DNA of 64,000 nucleotides from GCA-2731375 sp964590195 (GCA_964590195.1 CAZPWJ010000015.1:1-64000); one strand, 5' to 3'; shown: positions 33,776-43,015, counted from the first letter of the stretch. Notes: generated by a model not told the origin, from the sequence alone. A program made the numbers and translations.

Positions 33776-34669
33776 CTAACTACGCTGTCTTGGATCGAGA
33801 ATGTCGCGCAGGGCATCGCCGAACAAATTGGCGCCAAACACGGCCATGGAAATTGCCAGGCCCGGGAAGATCACCAGCCAGGGCGCGACGCGGACATACT
33901 CCGCCGCTGATTCAGATAGCATGCGGCCCCAGGACGGATGTGGCTCCGGCACGCCCAGGCCGAGGAAGGAAAGCGAGGCTTCAACCAGAATGGCGGCGCC
34001 AAGCTGGGCTGTGAACAGGACGATCAGGGGCGCCAGAATATTGGGTAATACATGACGCAACGCCACGCGCATTTCGCTCATCCCCGCGGCGCGGGCCGCT
34101 TCGACAAACGGCATCTCGCGCAATGATAGGGTGGATGACCGCACCACCCGGGCCACGTTCGGTATCAAGGGGATGGAAATGGCAAGAATGGTGTTTTCCA
34201 ACGATGGCCCCAACGAGGCTGCCATCACCAGGGCCAGCACCAACAGCGGCAGGGCCTGCATAATGTCTATCAGGCGCTGCATGAGAAGATCGAACCAGCC
34301 CATCAGGTAACCTGACATCAATCCGATAAAGACCCCGATGAAGCCGCCCAGCATGATTGATGCCACACCTACCGTTAACGAAATCCGGGCGCCATGGATG
34401 ATCCGGCTGTACATATCCCGGCCCATCATATCGGCGCCCATGACGAACTCGGCGGTCGGTGGCGATAGGGAGGACTCGGCCCTGGTTTGCAGCGGGTCGT
34501 GCGGGGCAAGCACATCAGCGAATATGGCCGAGAATATGAATACCACCATGATCACCGCGCCGATCGCCCCCAGGGGATAGCGCCGGGCATAGAACATCGT
34601 CTTGTCCCAGCGGCCCGAGACATGTGCGCCGGCCTTGACCAGTTCCGCTTGATGGTCGATATCAGCCAT
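33776..34669 (-). CDS. dppC: peptide ABC importer permease (DppC/OppC)
   Basis: A 297-residue permease with about six membrane segments, starting its hydrophobic part with YPLGAIGAVIMVVFIFSAIF (near residue 31). The oligopeptide permease N-domain feature APHDPLQT and the EAA loop EAARAAGMSEMRVALRHVLP are present. It lies 29 bases after dppB. The companion of the DppB-type permease. Confidence 0.9.
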   Translation of the reverse strand: MADIDHQAELVKAGAHVSGRWDKTMFYARRYPLGAIGAVIMVVFIFSAIFADVLAPHDPLQTRAESSLSPPTAEFVMGADMMGRDMYSRIIHGARISLTVGVASIMLGGFIGVFIGLMSGYLMGWFDLLMQRLIDIMQALPLLVLALVMAASLGPSLENTILAISIPLIPNVARVVRSSTLSLREMPFVEAARAAGMSEMRVALRHVLPNILAPLIVLFTAQLGAAILVEASLSFLGLGVPEPHPSWGRMLSESAAEYVRVAPWLVIFPGLAISMAVFGANLFGDALRDILDPRQRS

Positions 34670-34698
34670 TGCCGTCGTCCTTTATGAAGCGATTTGTT

Positions 34699-35646
34699 CT
34701 AGTCGGCATATTTAATCCTCGGGTCCAAAACCGCGTACAGCAAGTCGACCCCGAAATTGATCAAAACCGTGACCAGTGCGATCAGCATGACCAGGTTCTG
34801 CACGATCGGGTAATCCCGCATCAAAATCGCCTCGACCAGGAAATGCGCCACGCCGGGAATATTGAAGACCGTCTCGGTGATGATCAGGCCGCCGATCAGA
34901 AACGCCGCCTCGATGCCGATAATCGTGGTCACCGGCAGCACCGCGTTCTTCAGGGCATGATGATAGTTGACCGAATTGTCCGAGGCGCCCTTGGAACGCG
35001 CCGTGCGGATATAATCCTGGCGCATCACCTCCAGCATGGAGGATCGGGTCAGCCGCATGATCAGGGCGGAGGATCTGAAGCCCACCGCCGCCGCCGGTAT
35101 GGAATAGAGCACCAACTCGTCCCACAGATTTTCCGGCGGGTCCATATAGATTGGAATATCACCCAGGTAGGTGACGAAAAACATCAGGATCAACAGTGCC
35201 AGCCAGAATGACGGCAGGGACAGGCCGCTCAGGGAGATGACCCGCAGGGTATAATCGAGCGCCGTATCCTGCTTCACCGCGCAGATCACGCCCAGGGGCA
35301 GGCCGAACAGGACGGAAAAGCCCAGCGCCAATGCCGCCAGTTTCGCGGTAATGGGAATGCGCGGGCCCAGCTCGTCGATCGCCGGCATTTCCGAGACAAA
35401 GGAAAAGCCCAGATCCCAGACCAACAGCCCCTTCATCCAATGGTAATATTGCACCGGGATCGGCAGATCCAGGCCAAGTTCTTTTTCGATCTGGGCCTTC
35501 TCCGCCGGATCAACGAAGCCGGCGGAATCGAACATGATATCGGCGATATTGCCCGGCATCAGCCGCAGCAGCACGAAGATGATGATGGATATCCCGATCA
35601 ATGTCAGGACCATCAGTAGAAAGCGTTTCACTAAGTATGAGCCCAA
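34699..35646 (-). CDS. dppB: peptide ABC importer permease (DppB/OppB)
   Basis: A 315-residue permease. It begins MGSYLVKRFLLMVLTLIGIS, has the periplasmic region with LGLDLPIPVQYYHWMKGLLV, and the EAA loop RTARSKGASDNSVNYHHALK followed by NAVLPVTTIIGIEAAFLIGG. It is separated from the upstream binding-protein gene by 141 bases that contain a probable terminator, so permease and ATPase genes are likely expressed at a lower level than the binding protein. Confidence 0.9.
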   Translation of the reverse strand: MGSYLVKRFLLMVLTLIGISIIIFVLLRLMPGNIADIMFDSAGFVDPAEKAQIEKELGLDLPIPVQYYHWMKGLLVWDLGFSFVSEMPAIDELGPRIPITAKLAALALGFSVLFGLPLGVICAVKQDTALDYTLRVISLSGLSLPSFWLALLILMFFVTYLGDIPIYMDPPENLWDELVLYSIPAAAVGFRSSALIMRLTRSSMLEVMRQDYIRTARSKGASDNSVNYHHALKNAVLPVTTIIGIEAAFLIGGLIITETVFNIPGVAHFLVEAILMRDYPIVQNLVMLIALVTVLINFGVDLLYAVLDPRIKYAD

Positions 35647-35693
35647 CGTCTGTCCCGCCCGTCCTTGGTCTTAATGCGTCTAACAAAATACCT

Positions 35694-35726
35694 AAAAAAA
35701 TAATCGGTCGAATCTTTGGCCGACCG
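35694..35726 (-). terminator. rho-independent terminator after the binding-protein gene
   Basis: On the minus strand CGGTCG-(10 bases)-CGACCG is followed by ATTA and seven Ts. It starts about 60 bases after the binding-protein stop and precedes dppB, so it can attenuate read-through into the importer genes. Confidence 0.65.
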
Positions 35727-35787
35727 GGACGCCGTCACGGTAATAATCCGCAGGGCGCCCCGGTCTTTAGCCAAATAAAGCCTGGAC

Positions 35788-37386
35788 CTACTTGTCCAGC
35801 CAGACGTCTTCCATGCGCCAGTTGTTATAGATACTGTTCACATGGGTGACGAAGCCCTTGACATATGGCTGCCAGCATTGTGCCGCCTTGCCGTGCATGA
35901 TCATCGGCCGGGCCGCATCTTCCTGCAGCTTTTTGTCAATTTCCCAAACCAGCTTCTTACGCGCTGCCTGGTCTTCCATCATGGATTGCTTCGCGAACAG
36001 CTCTTCCATTTCCGGCTTGCAGTAGCCCGTGTAGTTGCGCTGCGAACCGCAGGAATAGTTTTCGTAGAAGTTCGCATCCGGATCATCAACACCGATGCCG
36101 GTCAGGTTTAGGCCAACCATGTAGTCCTTGCGGGCCACCTTGGCATGCCAGTTACTGGTCTCCACCGTATCCAACGTGGCATCGATGTAGATCTCTTTCA
36201 GATGATCGATCAGGATCACCGCCGGATCACGATAGACCGCGATGTTTCGGGTCGAGACCTTGACCTTCAGCTTCTTGTCCGGACCATATCCGAGACTCTT
36301 CATGATCTCGCGCGCCTTGGCCCGATTGCCGGCTACGTCCGCACTATAACCGGCCACCGTCTTCAGGAATTTCGGCGGCATACCCCAGACACCCGACGGC
36401 GGCGGCATCATCGCTCCGCCCTGGACGTTCTGACCTTCGCTGAGAATGTCGATGAAGGCCTTACGGTCCATCGTCATGACCATCGCCTTGCGGATCTTGG
36501 CGTTGTCGAACGGCGGTTTGAATTGGTTGACGATGAGATTGAAGGAAACGTTCGTCGTCACCAATTCACAGACCGCGTGCGGCGCCTGTGCCTTCACGTC
36601 CTTCAACAGCGGAATGGTCACATCCACATTAAAGGTGAAGTCGAACTTGCCCGCGACAAAAGCCAGAACCCGAGTCGAACGGCTTTTGATAATGGTCCAA
36701 TCGATACCATCAAGATGGGGCAGGCCCTTTTTCCAATAGTTCTCGTTCTTCTTGAACTTCACATGCTCGTTCTGTTTCAGGCTGACGAACTTGAAGGGAC
36801 CGGTGCCGATGGGATGGGTCCGCATCTTTTTCGGTGGCACGTGGCAGGGATAGACCGGCGAATAACCGCCCGCCAGCAATGCCACGAACGCGGGCTGCTT
36901 GCGTTTCAGGTGGAAGGTTGCCTGATAGTCGTTATCGGCGGTCACTTTATCCAGGTTCTTGTACCAGGATTTGCGCGGGTTCTTGCGCAGCTTGGCCTTG
37001 CCTTTGCCTTGCACCAGGTTCCAGGTGCAGACCACATCCTTGGCCGTGAAGGGTTTGCCGTCATGGAACTTCACGCCCTTGCGCAGCTTGAAGGTCAGCT
37101 TGGTCTTGTCGCTGTTCCAGGCCCATTCGGTGGCCAGATCGGGGACGATAGTGTCCAGGCTTTCAACGGCCTTGGCTTGATCGTACATGATCAGATTGTT
37201 GAACACGCCCATGTACGGCGCGACAGTTGAGTTCGTGGCTTCTTCATGAATAGAGCCACTGGGTGGGGTACCACGGTGGTAGGCCTTCAAGACGCCACCG
37301 CTTTTTTGCGCCATGGCCGCCTCGGCGCTGAGCATCAGCCCAACCATCGAAACCGCGGACGCAATTGTAAAGAGTCTACGCTTCAT
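35788..37386 (-). CDS. dppA: ABC importer substrate-binding protein, family 5
   Basis: A 532-residue periplasmic solute-binding protein. Residues 1-26 form a Sec signal peptide (KRRLFTIASAVSMVGLMLSA then AEAAMA). The mature part shows family-5 features: VPDLATEWAWNSDKTKLTFK, LRKGVKFHDGKPFTAKDVV, IGTGPFKFVSLKQNEHVKFK and PPFDNAKIRKAMVMTMDRKA. GGGAGGA lies 6 bases before the ATG. It leads the dpp-type operon. Family members bind peptides, nickel or other solutes; the site next to the cobalt genes does not prove a metal role. dppA is used only as a family label. Confidence 0.88.
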   Translation of the reverse strand: MKRRLFTIASAVSMVGLMLSAEAAMAQKSGGVLKAYHRGTPPSGSIHEEATNSTVAPYMGVFNNLIMYDQAKAVESLDTIVPDLATEWAWNSDKTKLTFKLRKGVKFHDGKPFTAKDVVCTWNLVQGKGKAKLRKNPRKSWYKNLDKVTADNDYQATFHLKRKQPAFVALLAGGYSPVYPCHVPPKKMRTHPIGTGPFKFVSLKQNEHVKFKKNENYWKKGLPHLDGIDWTIIKSRSTRVLAFVAGKFDFTFNVDVTIPLLKDVKAQAPHAVCELVTTNVSFNLIVNQFKPPFDNAKIRKAMVMTMDRKAFIDILSEGQNVQGGAMMPPPSGVWGMPPKFLKTVAGYSADVAGNRAKAREIMKSLGYGPDKKLKVKVSTRNIAVYRDPAVILIDHLKEIYIDATLDTVETSNWHAKVARKDYMVGLNLTGIGVDDPDANFYENYSCGSQRNYTGYCKPEMEELFAKQSMMEDQAARKKLVWEIDKKLQEDAARPMIMHGKAAQCWQPYVKGFVTHVNSIYNNWRMEDVWLDK

Positions 37387-37459
37387 TACAGTCCTCCCTT
37401 ATTGGTTTTCTAAATTCAGGAAGGAGTATGCGCAAACAATTCGCTTATGCCAAGTGATC

Positions 37460-37477
37460 GTTAACCAAAAGTTAACC
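37460..37477. repeat. direct repeat GTTAACC x2 with 11-base period
   Basis: GTTAACC occurs at 37460-37466 and 37471-37477, one helical turn apart, 74-92 bases upstream of the binding-protein start on the minus strand. It may be a regulator site, but could be chance in this AT-rich gap. Confidence 0.3.
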
Positions 37478-37597
37478 ATAACTGATTTCACATTTGTCTT
37501 TAAGCCTGCCAAATTTTGATTTCCGCCTCGCTGGTTTCAGCCACCAACCGGCCCACTTTTATTGCATGGTCGGGTGCGGAGCGACTACAATCCCGCG

Positions 37598-38209
37598 ATG
37601 TCCTCGCCCGAACGTCAACTCGCCGCCATTGTGATCGCCCACGGGGTCGGCGCCCATGAAGAATGCGGCGACCTGGTTGAGGACATCTTCAAACCCTACC
37701 TGAAGCAATTTAACGGCCGCCTGATCAGGGCCGGAGACGATCAATTGTTGCTGACCTTCACCTCCGCCGTGGCGGCGGTGAATTTTGCCCTTGATGTCCA
37801 ACGCACCCTGCCCATCCACCAAAGCGATTGGCCCCAGGAGCGGCGCCTGCGCTTTCGCCTCGGCATCAATCTGGGCGAGATCATTGTCGAGGGCGACGAT
37901 ATCCAAGGCGACGGCGTCGACGCCGCCGCCGGCCTGGGCGCGCTGGCGGAGCCGGGCGGCATCGTGATCGCCGGCAATGTTCTGGAACAGGTCCGCCGGC
38001 GCCTTGACCACGTGGCGTTCGAGGACATGGGCCCGCAAAGCCTGGCGGACATGCCCGGCCCGGTGCCGGCCTACCGGGTGCTGCTGGACGTCGCCGTTGT
38101 CGAGAAGGCCGTTCGCGGCGGCTCGATCTTCACCGGGCGCCGCATCGCCCTGGCGTTGCTGGTATTGGTGCTTCTTGCCGGCGCGGCGCTGTGGAAACTG
38201 CGGGGTTAA
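37598..38209 (+). CDS. class III nucleotidyl-cyclase-like protein, probably inactive, tail-anchored
   Basis: About 203 residues. Residues 5 to about 160 follow the adenylate/guanylate cyclase fold: RQLAAIVIAHGVG, FNGRLIRAGDDQLLLTF, RFRLGINLGEIIVEGDDIQG and GGIVIAGNVLEQVRRRLD. In active relatives the first strand reads AAI-x-ADVVG, with a metal-binding Asp; here that position is His15, so catalysis is unlikely although the second Asp (GDD) remains. A hydrophobic segment (ALALLVLVLLAGAALW) and a short basic end form a C-terminal membrane anchor. The ATG at 37598 is chosen over an in-frame start at 37562. A role as a sensor or binding protein is possible but unproven. Confidence 0.7.
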   Translation: MSSPERQLAAIVIAHGVGAHEECGDLVEDIFKPYLKQFNGRLIRAGDDQLLLTFTSAVAAVNFALDVQRTLPIHQSDWPQERRLRFRLGINLGEIIVEGDDIQGDGVDAAAGLGALAEPGGIVIAGNVLEQVRRRLDHVAFEDMGPQSLADMPGPVPAYRVLLDVAVVEKAVRGGSIFTGRRIALALLVLVLLAGAALWKLRG

Positions 38210-38356
38210 ACGGCCACGATCCTGCCGCGGTCCCGCTGCAGTTCGGGTGCTGTTCGAGAGCGGCGTTGCCACCGTGCGGTTTTATCCTTGCACGGCTGGG
38301 TCCTATCGCTAGATTGCCCATAATTGTTGCGTAATTTTTGTTGTGAGGACGCCGTA

Positions 38357-39031
38357 ATGGATTTCGAGACACTTGTTAAAGAACGTAGAAGCATCCGTGG
38401 CTACAAGCCCGACCCGGTGCCAAAAGAGGTTATCGAGGAAATCGTCGAGATCGCCAAGGGCGCGCCGTCGTCGATGAATACCCAGCCCTGGTTTCTGCAC
38501 GTGATCACCGGCGAACCGCTGGACCGCATCCGCGAGGGCAATACGGAACGCATGCTGGGCGGGGCCGAGGTCAACCGCGAGATCCCCGTGCGCGACGGCT
38601 ATGAAGGCGTGCATCGTCAGCGCCAGATCGAGGTCGCGATCCAGCTGTTCGAGGCCATGGGCATCGAACGGGACGACAAGGAACGGCGTCAGGACTGGGT
38701 GTTGCGCGGCTTTCGCCAGTTCGACGCCCCGGTCTCCATCGTCGTGACCTATGACAAAAGCCTGGAGCCCGCCACCATCAGCCACTTCGACCTTGGCGCC
38801 ATCGTCTACGGCCTGACCCTGGCCGCCTGGACCCGCGGCCTGGGCACGGTGATCAACGGCCAGGGCATCATGCAGTCGGACGTGGTCCGCGAACATGCCA
38901 AGATTCCCGAATGGCAGACCATCATGACCTGCGTTGCCATGGGTTATCCCAACGATGATTTCTCCGCCAACAAGGTGAAATCCCGACGCACGCCGAACGA
39001 GGAGATTATCAGCTACGTCGGTTTCGAATAG
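38357..39031 (+). CDS. nitroreductase-family oxidoreductase
   Basis: A 224-residue FMN-dependent protein. Conserved parts are VKERRSIRGYKPDPVPKEVI, EIAKGAPSSMNTQPWFLHVI (FMN-binding), LGAIVYGLTLAAWTRGLGTV and MTCVAMGYPNDDFSANKVKS. GAGGA lies about 8 bases before the ATG. Family members reduce nitro or quinone groups; substrate unknown. The gene stands alone, convergent with the TauD/TfdA gene by a 41-base gap. The 147-base gap upstream holds an AT-rich promoter-like stretch and a weak CCGTGC/GCACGG stem-loop. Confidence 0.87.
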   Translation: MDFETLVKERRSIRGYKPDPVPKEVIEEIVEIAKGAPSSMNTQPWFLHVITGEPLDRIREGNTERMLGGAEVNREIPVRDGYEGVHRQRQIEVAIQLFEAMGIERDDKERRQDWVLRGFRQFDAPVSIVVTYDKSLEPATISHFDLGAIVYGLTLAAWTRGLGTVINGQGIMQSDVVREHAKIPEWQTIMTCVAMGYPNDDFSANKVKSRRTPNEEIISYVGFE

Positions 39032-39072
39032 GGCGGGGCTACGAGGTCAGAACAAATAGATTGCGCGTATCG

Positions 39073-39951
39073 TCAATACGGCCTCTCACCCAGGGTCATG
39101 GTGCGATACAGTTTGCGGCGCTGACCTGGATCGTAATCCGATCCGGCTTTGTGCAGGGCGGTTCGATTGTCGATGATCAGAAGGTCGCCGGGCCGCCAAT
39201 CATGGGTATAGGTGAATTCCGGCTTTATGATGTCCTGCAGCAGATCCGCGAGAAATTCCTGGGTCTCGGCTGGGTCCATATCGTCGATCGATTCGGTCTT
39301 TCCCATATGGAACCAGATCGCCTTGGTGCCGCGTTCAGGGTGGGTGCGTACGAGAGGATGAACGACTGGCAGTTCGGCCAATTTCTCTTGTTCGGCCACG
39401 CTGTCGCGATTGGCGATCGCTAACCGGGCGCTGCTGACCCGAACATTACGGGTCTTCATTTTGTCGAGCTTGGCGCGGGTCTCTGCCGGAAGCGCAAGGT
39501 AGGCCGCATGCATGTTGGCGGCCGATGTGCCGCCGCCTTTCTCGGGAATTTCCACCGCATGCAGAAATGTAAAACAGGGCGGAATCTCCTTGTTGGTATG
39601 GTCGGTGTGCCAGGTCGCGTTCTTGTGCACGATCGCCTGTTTGCCTTGGCTGTCCTTTTCGAAGTTGTCCAAAATGCTAACCATCGGCAAACCCTCGACC
39701 AGATTGGTCTTGATCTGGTCTGGCATCAATTCGCCAAACAATTCCGCCGCCGCCGCGAATGTCTTTGGAGAAAAATTCTGATCGCGGACGACCACGGCAA
39801 CATGATCGACCACGGCTTCATAAAGCGCATCTCGGGTGGTCCCATCTATTGGCTGGGTCAGGTCGATCCCCGTAATTTCGGCACCAATATGTTCCTTGAT
39901 CGGTGTCGCCTTGAATGACTGCCCGACGGTGGTATCCGCTTCAACAATCAT
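39073..39951 (-). CDS. TauD/TfdA-family Fe(II)/2-oxoglutarate dioxygenase
   Basis: About 292 residues, last gene of a leftward catabolic operon. The iron ligands are visible as WHTDHT (HxD) and the distal His in DNRTALHKAG, with RKLYRT supplying the oxoglutarate-binding Arg. IGAEITGIDLTQPIDG near the N-terminus is typical. Start: ATG at 39951 (alternative at 39969). Family members cleave taurine, alkylsulfonates or phenoxyacetates. Its partner at 40022-40993 is a diverged paralogue-like oxygenase, so the pair may act in two consecutive steps. Confidence 0.87.
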   Translation of the reverse strand: MIVEADTTVGQSFKATPIKEHIGAEITGIDLTQPIDGTTRDALYEAVVDHVAVVVRDQNFSPKTFAAAAELFGELMPDQIKTNLVEGLPMVSILDNFEKDSQGKQAIVHKNATWHTDHTNKEIPPCFTFLHAVEIPEKGGGTSAANMHAAYLALPAETRAKLDKMKTRNVRVSSARLAIANRDSVAEQEKLAELPVVHPLVRTHPERGTKAIWFHMGKTESIDDMDPAETQEFLADLLQDIIKPEFTYTHDWRPGDLLIIDNRTALHKAGSDYDPGQRRKLYRTMTLGERPY

Positions 39952-40021
39952 GCGCCTTGTTCTCCCCATAAAAGAAAGCCTGTTATCAACGGGCTCAGAA
40001 AAAAATAGATGTTCCCGTGGA

Positions 40022-40993
40022 TCAAAAAGCCGCGCCACTGCTGGCCGTTGTTGCCTTGTAGCGCCGGTCGTCTGTTTCCTCGCGCAGCAACGCCAATTCG
40101 TCGGCCAGGGCCTGCCGGCCTGCTTCGGCCTCTGGGTCAGTCGGGTTGTAGGCAAATTCGGTGTCCTCGCCCGCTACCCGCGTGCCAACGACGATCCTTG
40201 GCTTGCTGTAATCATATGGCAGGGCGCGGTGCAGCAGGGCGCGGTTATCCCAGAACAGCAGATCACCGGGGCGATAATTGTGTTCATAGACCCGCGCCGG
40301 ATCGGAAATAACAAAATCCAGGAGGGAGCGCAGCAAGGCACCGCTCTCGTCCCGGCTCAAACCGGGAATGGCAAATGCGTGCCTGCCAATGAATAGATTC
40401 CTAACGCCGGTCTGGGGGTGCACCTTGACCAGGGGGCGCAGGTAGGCCTCGCCATGATAGATCGAGTCCGCCTGCTCGACGGGGAAATCGCCCACATCGT
40501 TGGCCTGGGAATACTGGTTGGAATGATAGGCGCTAAGGTCCGCGATGCGGTCCTTTGTCTCCTGATCCAGGGCCGCGTATCCGGCCCGGGTGTCGGCCAG
40601 CGCCGTGCCGCCGCCCTGTTCGGGGATATCCACCGCCGCCAGCATGGCGCATTTGCTGCTGTAGGGTTTGTAGGTTGAATCCGTGTGCCAGGCTTCATTG
40701 CCGATAATCATCCGCATGCGCTGGGAATTGATATCCAGGATCTCCCCCCGCGAACCATCGTCGTTGACATCCTGGTTCGAGAGAAAGGATATGGCCGCGA
40801 ATTCCAGTTCGCCGAAACGTCTACCGAATTCGGTACAGTCCTCGTTCGATGGGAAAAGTTCCGGAAAGACCAGGAAACCATATTCCAGAAACGCCGCTTC
40901 CATTCCCCCGAATTCGCCGTCGCTTAGGCGGCCCAGATTCACATCCGTGACAACGGCGCCAAACGTCTTGTTTTCCACTGGCCTGATTTTCAT
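40022..40993 (-). CDS. second TauD/TfdA-family dioxygenase
   Basis: A 323-residue Fe(II)/2-oxoglutarate dioxygenase, clearly different in sequence from its neighbour. The ligands are EAWHTDSTYKPY (HxD) and DNRALLHRALPYD (distal His), with PRIVVGTRVAGE around the oxoglutarate Arg. The N-terminus reads VTDVNLGRLSDGEFGGMEAA. The C-terminal about 40 residues are an extension rich in acidic and Ala residues. It lies 70 bases after the NtaA-type gene and 70 before the other dioxygenase. Confidence 0.87.
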   Translation of the reverse strand: MKIRPVENKTFGAVVTDVNLGRLSDGEFGGMEAAFLEYGFLVFPELFPSNEDCTEFGRRFGELEFAAISFLSNQDVNDDGSRGEILDINSQRMRMIIGNEAWHTDSTYKPYSSKCAMLAAVDIPEQGGGTALADTRAGYAALDQETKDRIADLSAYHSNQYSQANDVGDFPVEQADSIYHGEAYLRPLVKVHPQTGVRNLFIGRHAFAIPGLSRDESGALLRSLLDFVISDPARVYEHNYRPGDLLFWDNRALLHRALPYDYSKPRIVVGTRVAGEDTEFAYNPTDPEAEAGRQALADELALLREETDDRRYKATTASSGAAF

Positions 40994-41063
40994 CTTGCTT
41001 TCCCCCTATGCACTCAAACTCTAAGGCTACAGAAGTGGCCCTTGCAGGTCAAAGAGCAGCTAT

Positions 41064-42395
41064 TTAGCCCTTGGCGGGGAAAAACTGGTTTTCCGGCCGG
41101 GGCAGCCCGAGATTTTCCCGCAACGTCCTGCCCTCGTATTCCGTTCGGAACAGGCCGCGCCTTTGTAGTTCCGGCACCACCTGGTCGACGAAATCATCCA
41201 GGCCGGCGGGCAGATAGGGGAACATGACGTTGAAGCCGTCGCAGGCGTCCCCCAACAGCCATTCCTGCATTTGATCCGCGATCATCGACGCCGTGCCAAC
41301 CATGGCCAGCCCGGAATAGCCGCCCAGGCGTCCGGCCAGCTGGCGGACGTTCAGGTTCTCCCGTTCCGCCAGGGCCAGCACCCGTTCGCGGCCGCTTTTC
41401 GAGGCATTGCTCTCCGGGATCGGCGGCAACGGTCCATCCGGGTCAAAGGCGGAGGCATCATGGCCCAAGGCAATGGAGAGCGAGGCAATGGCGCTGTCGT
41501 AATGCACCAGACTGTCGAGCAGCGCGCGTTTTTCCCTTGCCTCGGCCTCCGTCTCGCCCACGACGACAAAGGCGCCGGGCAGAATTTTCAGATGCTCCCG
41601 GCCCCGGCCCAGGGCGTCCATGCGGCCCTTGACGTCGGCGTAAAAGGCCTGGCCGTCCGCCAAGGTGGTCTGGGCGGCGAAAATAACCTCCGCCGTTTCC
41701 GCCGCCAGCTGCCGGCCCGCGTCCGAGGCGCCGGCCTGCACGATCACCGGCCAGCCCTGGGGGGGCCGGGCGATGTTCAGCGGCCCGCGCACGGAGAGAT
41801 AGTCGCCCTTATGATTGAGAACGTGCAGTTTATCGGGATCGAAAAAAACGCCGCTATCCACGTCACGAATGAAGGCATCATCGGCCCAGCTGTCCCACAG
41901 GCCGGTGATCACATCGACGAATTCCCGAGCCCGGCGGTAACGCTCGCCATGCTCCATATGGTCTTCCATGCCGAAATTCAAGGCGGCATCCGGGTTCGAG
42001 GTGGTGACCAGGTTCCAGGCCGCCCGCCCGCCGCTGATATGGTCCAACGAAGCAAAACGCCGGGCAATCGTATAAGGCGGCTCGAAGGTGGTGGACGCCG
42101 TCGCGATCAGGCCCAGATGCTCCGTCACCATGGCCAGGGCCGGCAACAGGGTCAGGGGGTCGAACGAGGTCGAGGTGGCGCTGCGTTTCAATGCCTCCAT
42201 GGGCATGTTCAAAACCGCCAGATGATCGGCCATGAAAAAGGCATCGAACCTGCCCTGCTCCAGCTTTTGCGCATAACGGGTCAGGGCCTTGAGGTCGAAG
42301 TTGGCGTTCGGCGTGCCGCCTGGATAGCGCCAGGCGGCGGTATGAATGCTGGCCGGGCGCATGAAGGCACCCAGGCGCAGTTGACGGTCCCCCAT
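41064..42395 (-). CDS. NtaA/SnaA/DszA-type FMNH2-dependent monooxygenase
   Basis: A 443-residue LLM-class enzyme of the nitrilotriacetate monooxygenase branch. Signatures: GAFMRPASIHTAAWRYPGG, FDAFFMADHLAVLNMP, TSTSFDPLTLLPALAMVTEH, GGRAAWNLVTTSNPDAALNF and PVIVQAGASDAGRQLAAETA. These enzymes oxidise aminopolycarboxylates, dibenzothiophene sulfone or similar bulky compounds using reduced flavin from a separate reductase. It follows the HCCA-isomerase-like gene by 14 bases. No flavin reductase gene is seen beside it, though the nitroreductase at 38.4 kb could serve. Confidence 0.88.
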   Translation of the reverse strand: MGDRQLRLGAFMRPASIHTAAWRYPGGTPNANFDLKALTRYAQKLEQGRFDAFFMADHLAVLNMPMEALKRSATSTSFDPLTLLPALAMVTEHLGLIATASTTFEPPYTIARRFASLDHISGGRAAWNLVTTSNPDAALNFGMEDHMEHGERYRRAREFVDVITGLWDSWADDAFIRDVDSGVFFDPDKLHVLNHKGDYLSVRGPLNIARPPQGWPVIVQAGASDAGRQLAAETAEVIFAAQTTLADGQAFYADVKGRMDALGRGREHLKILPGAFVVVGETEAEAREKRALLDSLVHYDSAIASLSIALGHDASAFDPDGPLPPIPESNASKSGRERVLALAERENLNVRQLAGRLGGYSGLAMVGTASMIADQMQEWLLGDACDGFNVMFPYLPAGLDDFVDQVVPELQRRGLFRTEYEGRTLRENLGLPRPENQFFPAKG

Positions 42396-42409
42396 GATGT
42401 CCCCTTTCG

Positions 42410-43015
42410 TTATTTTTGCTTTTCGATCTCTTCCTCGACGCCCACCAGGCGGTCCTTGCCGAAGAAGATTTCGTCACCGACATAGAAGGTCGGGCTGCCG
42501 AAGGTGCCCCGTTCGGCCGAGGCCGTGGTGTTGGCCAGCAACTCATCCTTGACGGACTGATCCTGAATAGCCTCCGCCATGGCGGCGCTGTCCAGGCCAT
42601 CCTTGTCCAGGGCCGCCTTGATCACCTCCGGATCATCCATTTTCAGGCCCTCTTCCCACATATGGCGATACACGGCGTCGACATAGTGTTCGAAACAGCC
42701 CTGGCGCTTGGCCCAAACGGCGCCGCGCATGATTTGCACGGTGTTGACGGGGAAGTGGGGATTGCGGGAATAAGCGGTCAGGCCGTGCTTGTCGATAAAG
42801 CGCTGCATCTCCAACTGACCGTATTCGTTTTTGTTTTTGATGCCTTGAAATTGTTCCATTGGCGATTTGTTGTTGGTCAGTTTAAAAACCCCACCAAGCA
42901 ATACAGGCACATACTCGCAGGCCACACCCGTACGCTCGACGATGCCGGGGATCAGCTTGTGTGAGATGTAGGCGTTGGGGCTGCCGAAATCGAAATGAAA
43001 TTCAAAGGTAGGCAT
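42410..43015 (-). CDS. 2-hydroxychromene-2-carboxylate isomerase / DsbA-family protein
   Basis: A 201-residue thioredoxin-fold protein of the GST-kappa/HCCA isomerase family. It starts FEFHFDFGSPNAYISHKLIP, where Ser takes the place of the redox Cys as in HCCA isomerase, and ends with the diagnostic GTFGSPTFYVGDEIFFGKDR. HCCA isomerase works in naphthalene-type ring degradation; many relatives are of unknown role. First gene of the leftward operon and divergent from an MFS carrier, with 32 bases between the starts. Confidence 0.87.
   Translation of the reverse strand: MPTFEFHFDFGSPNAYISHKLIPGIVERTGVACEYVPVLLGGVFKLTNNKSPMEQFQGIKNKNEYGQLEMQRFIDKHGLTAYSRNPHFPVNTVQIMRGAVWAKRQGCFEHYVDAVYRHMWEEGLKMDDPEVIKAALDKDGLDSAAMAEAIQDQSVKDELLANTTASAERGTFGSPTFYVGDEIFFGKDRLVGVEEEIEKQK

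Noticed and set aside
36145..37230. 361-codon plus-strand frame opposite the substrate-binding protein gene
   Set aside because: Shadow of the solute-binding protein, which has a signal peptide and family-5 motifs.
41271..42485. 404-codon plus-strand frame opposite the NtaA-type gene
   Set aside because: Antisense to a well-conserved enzyme; Gly/Arg/Gln-rich without motifs.
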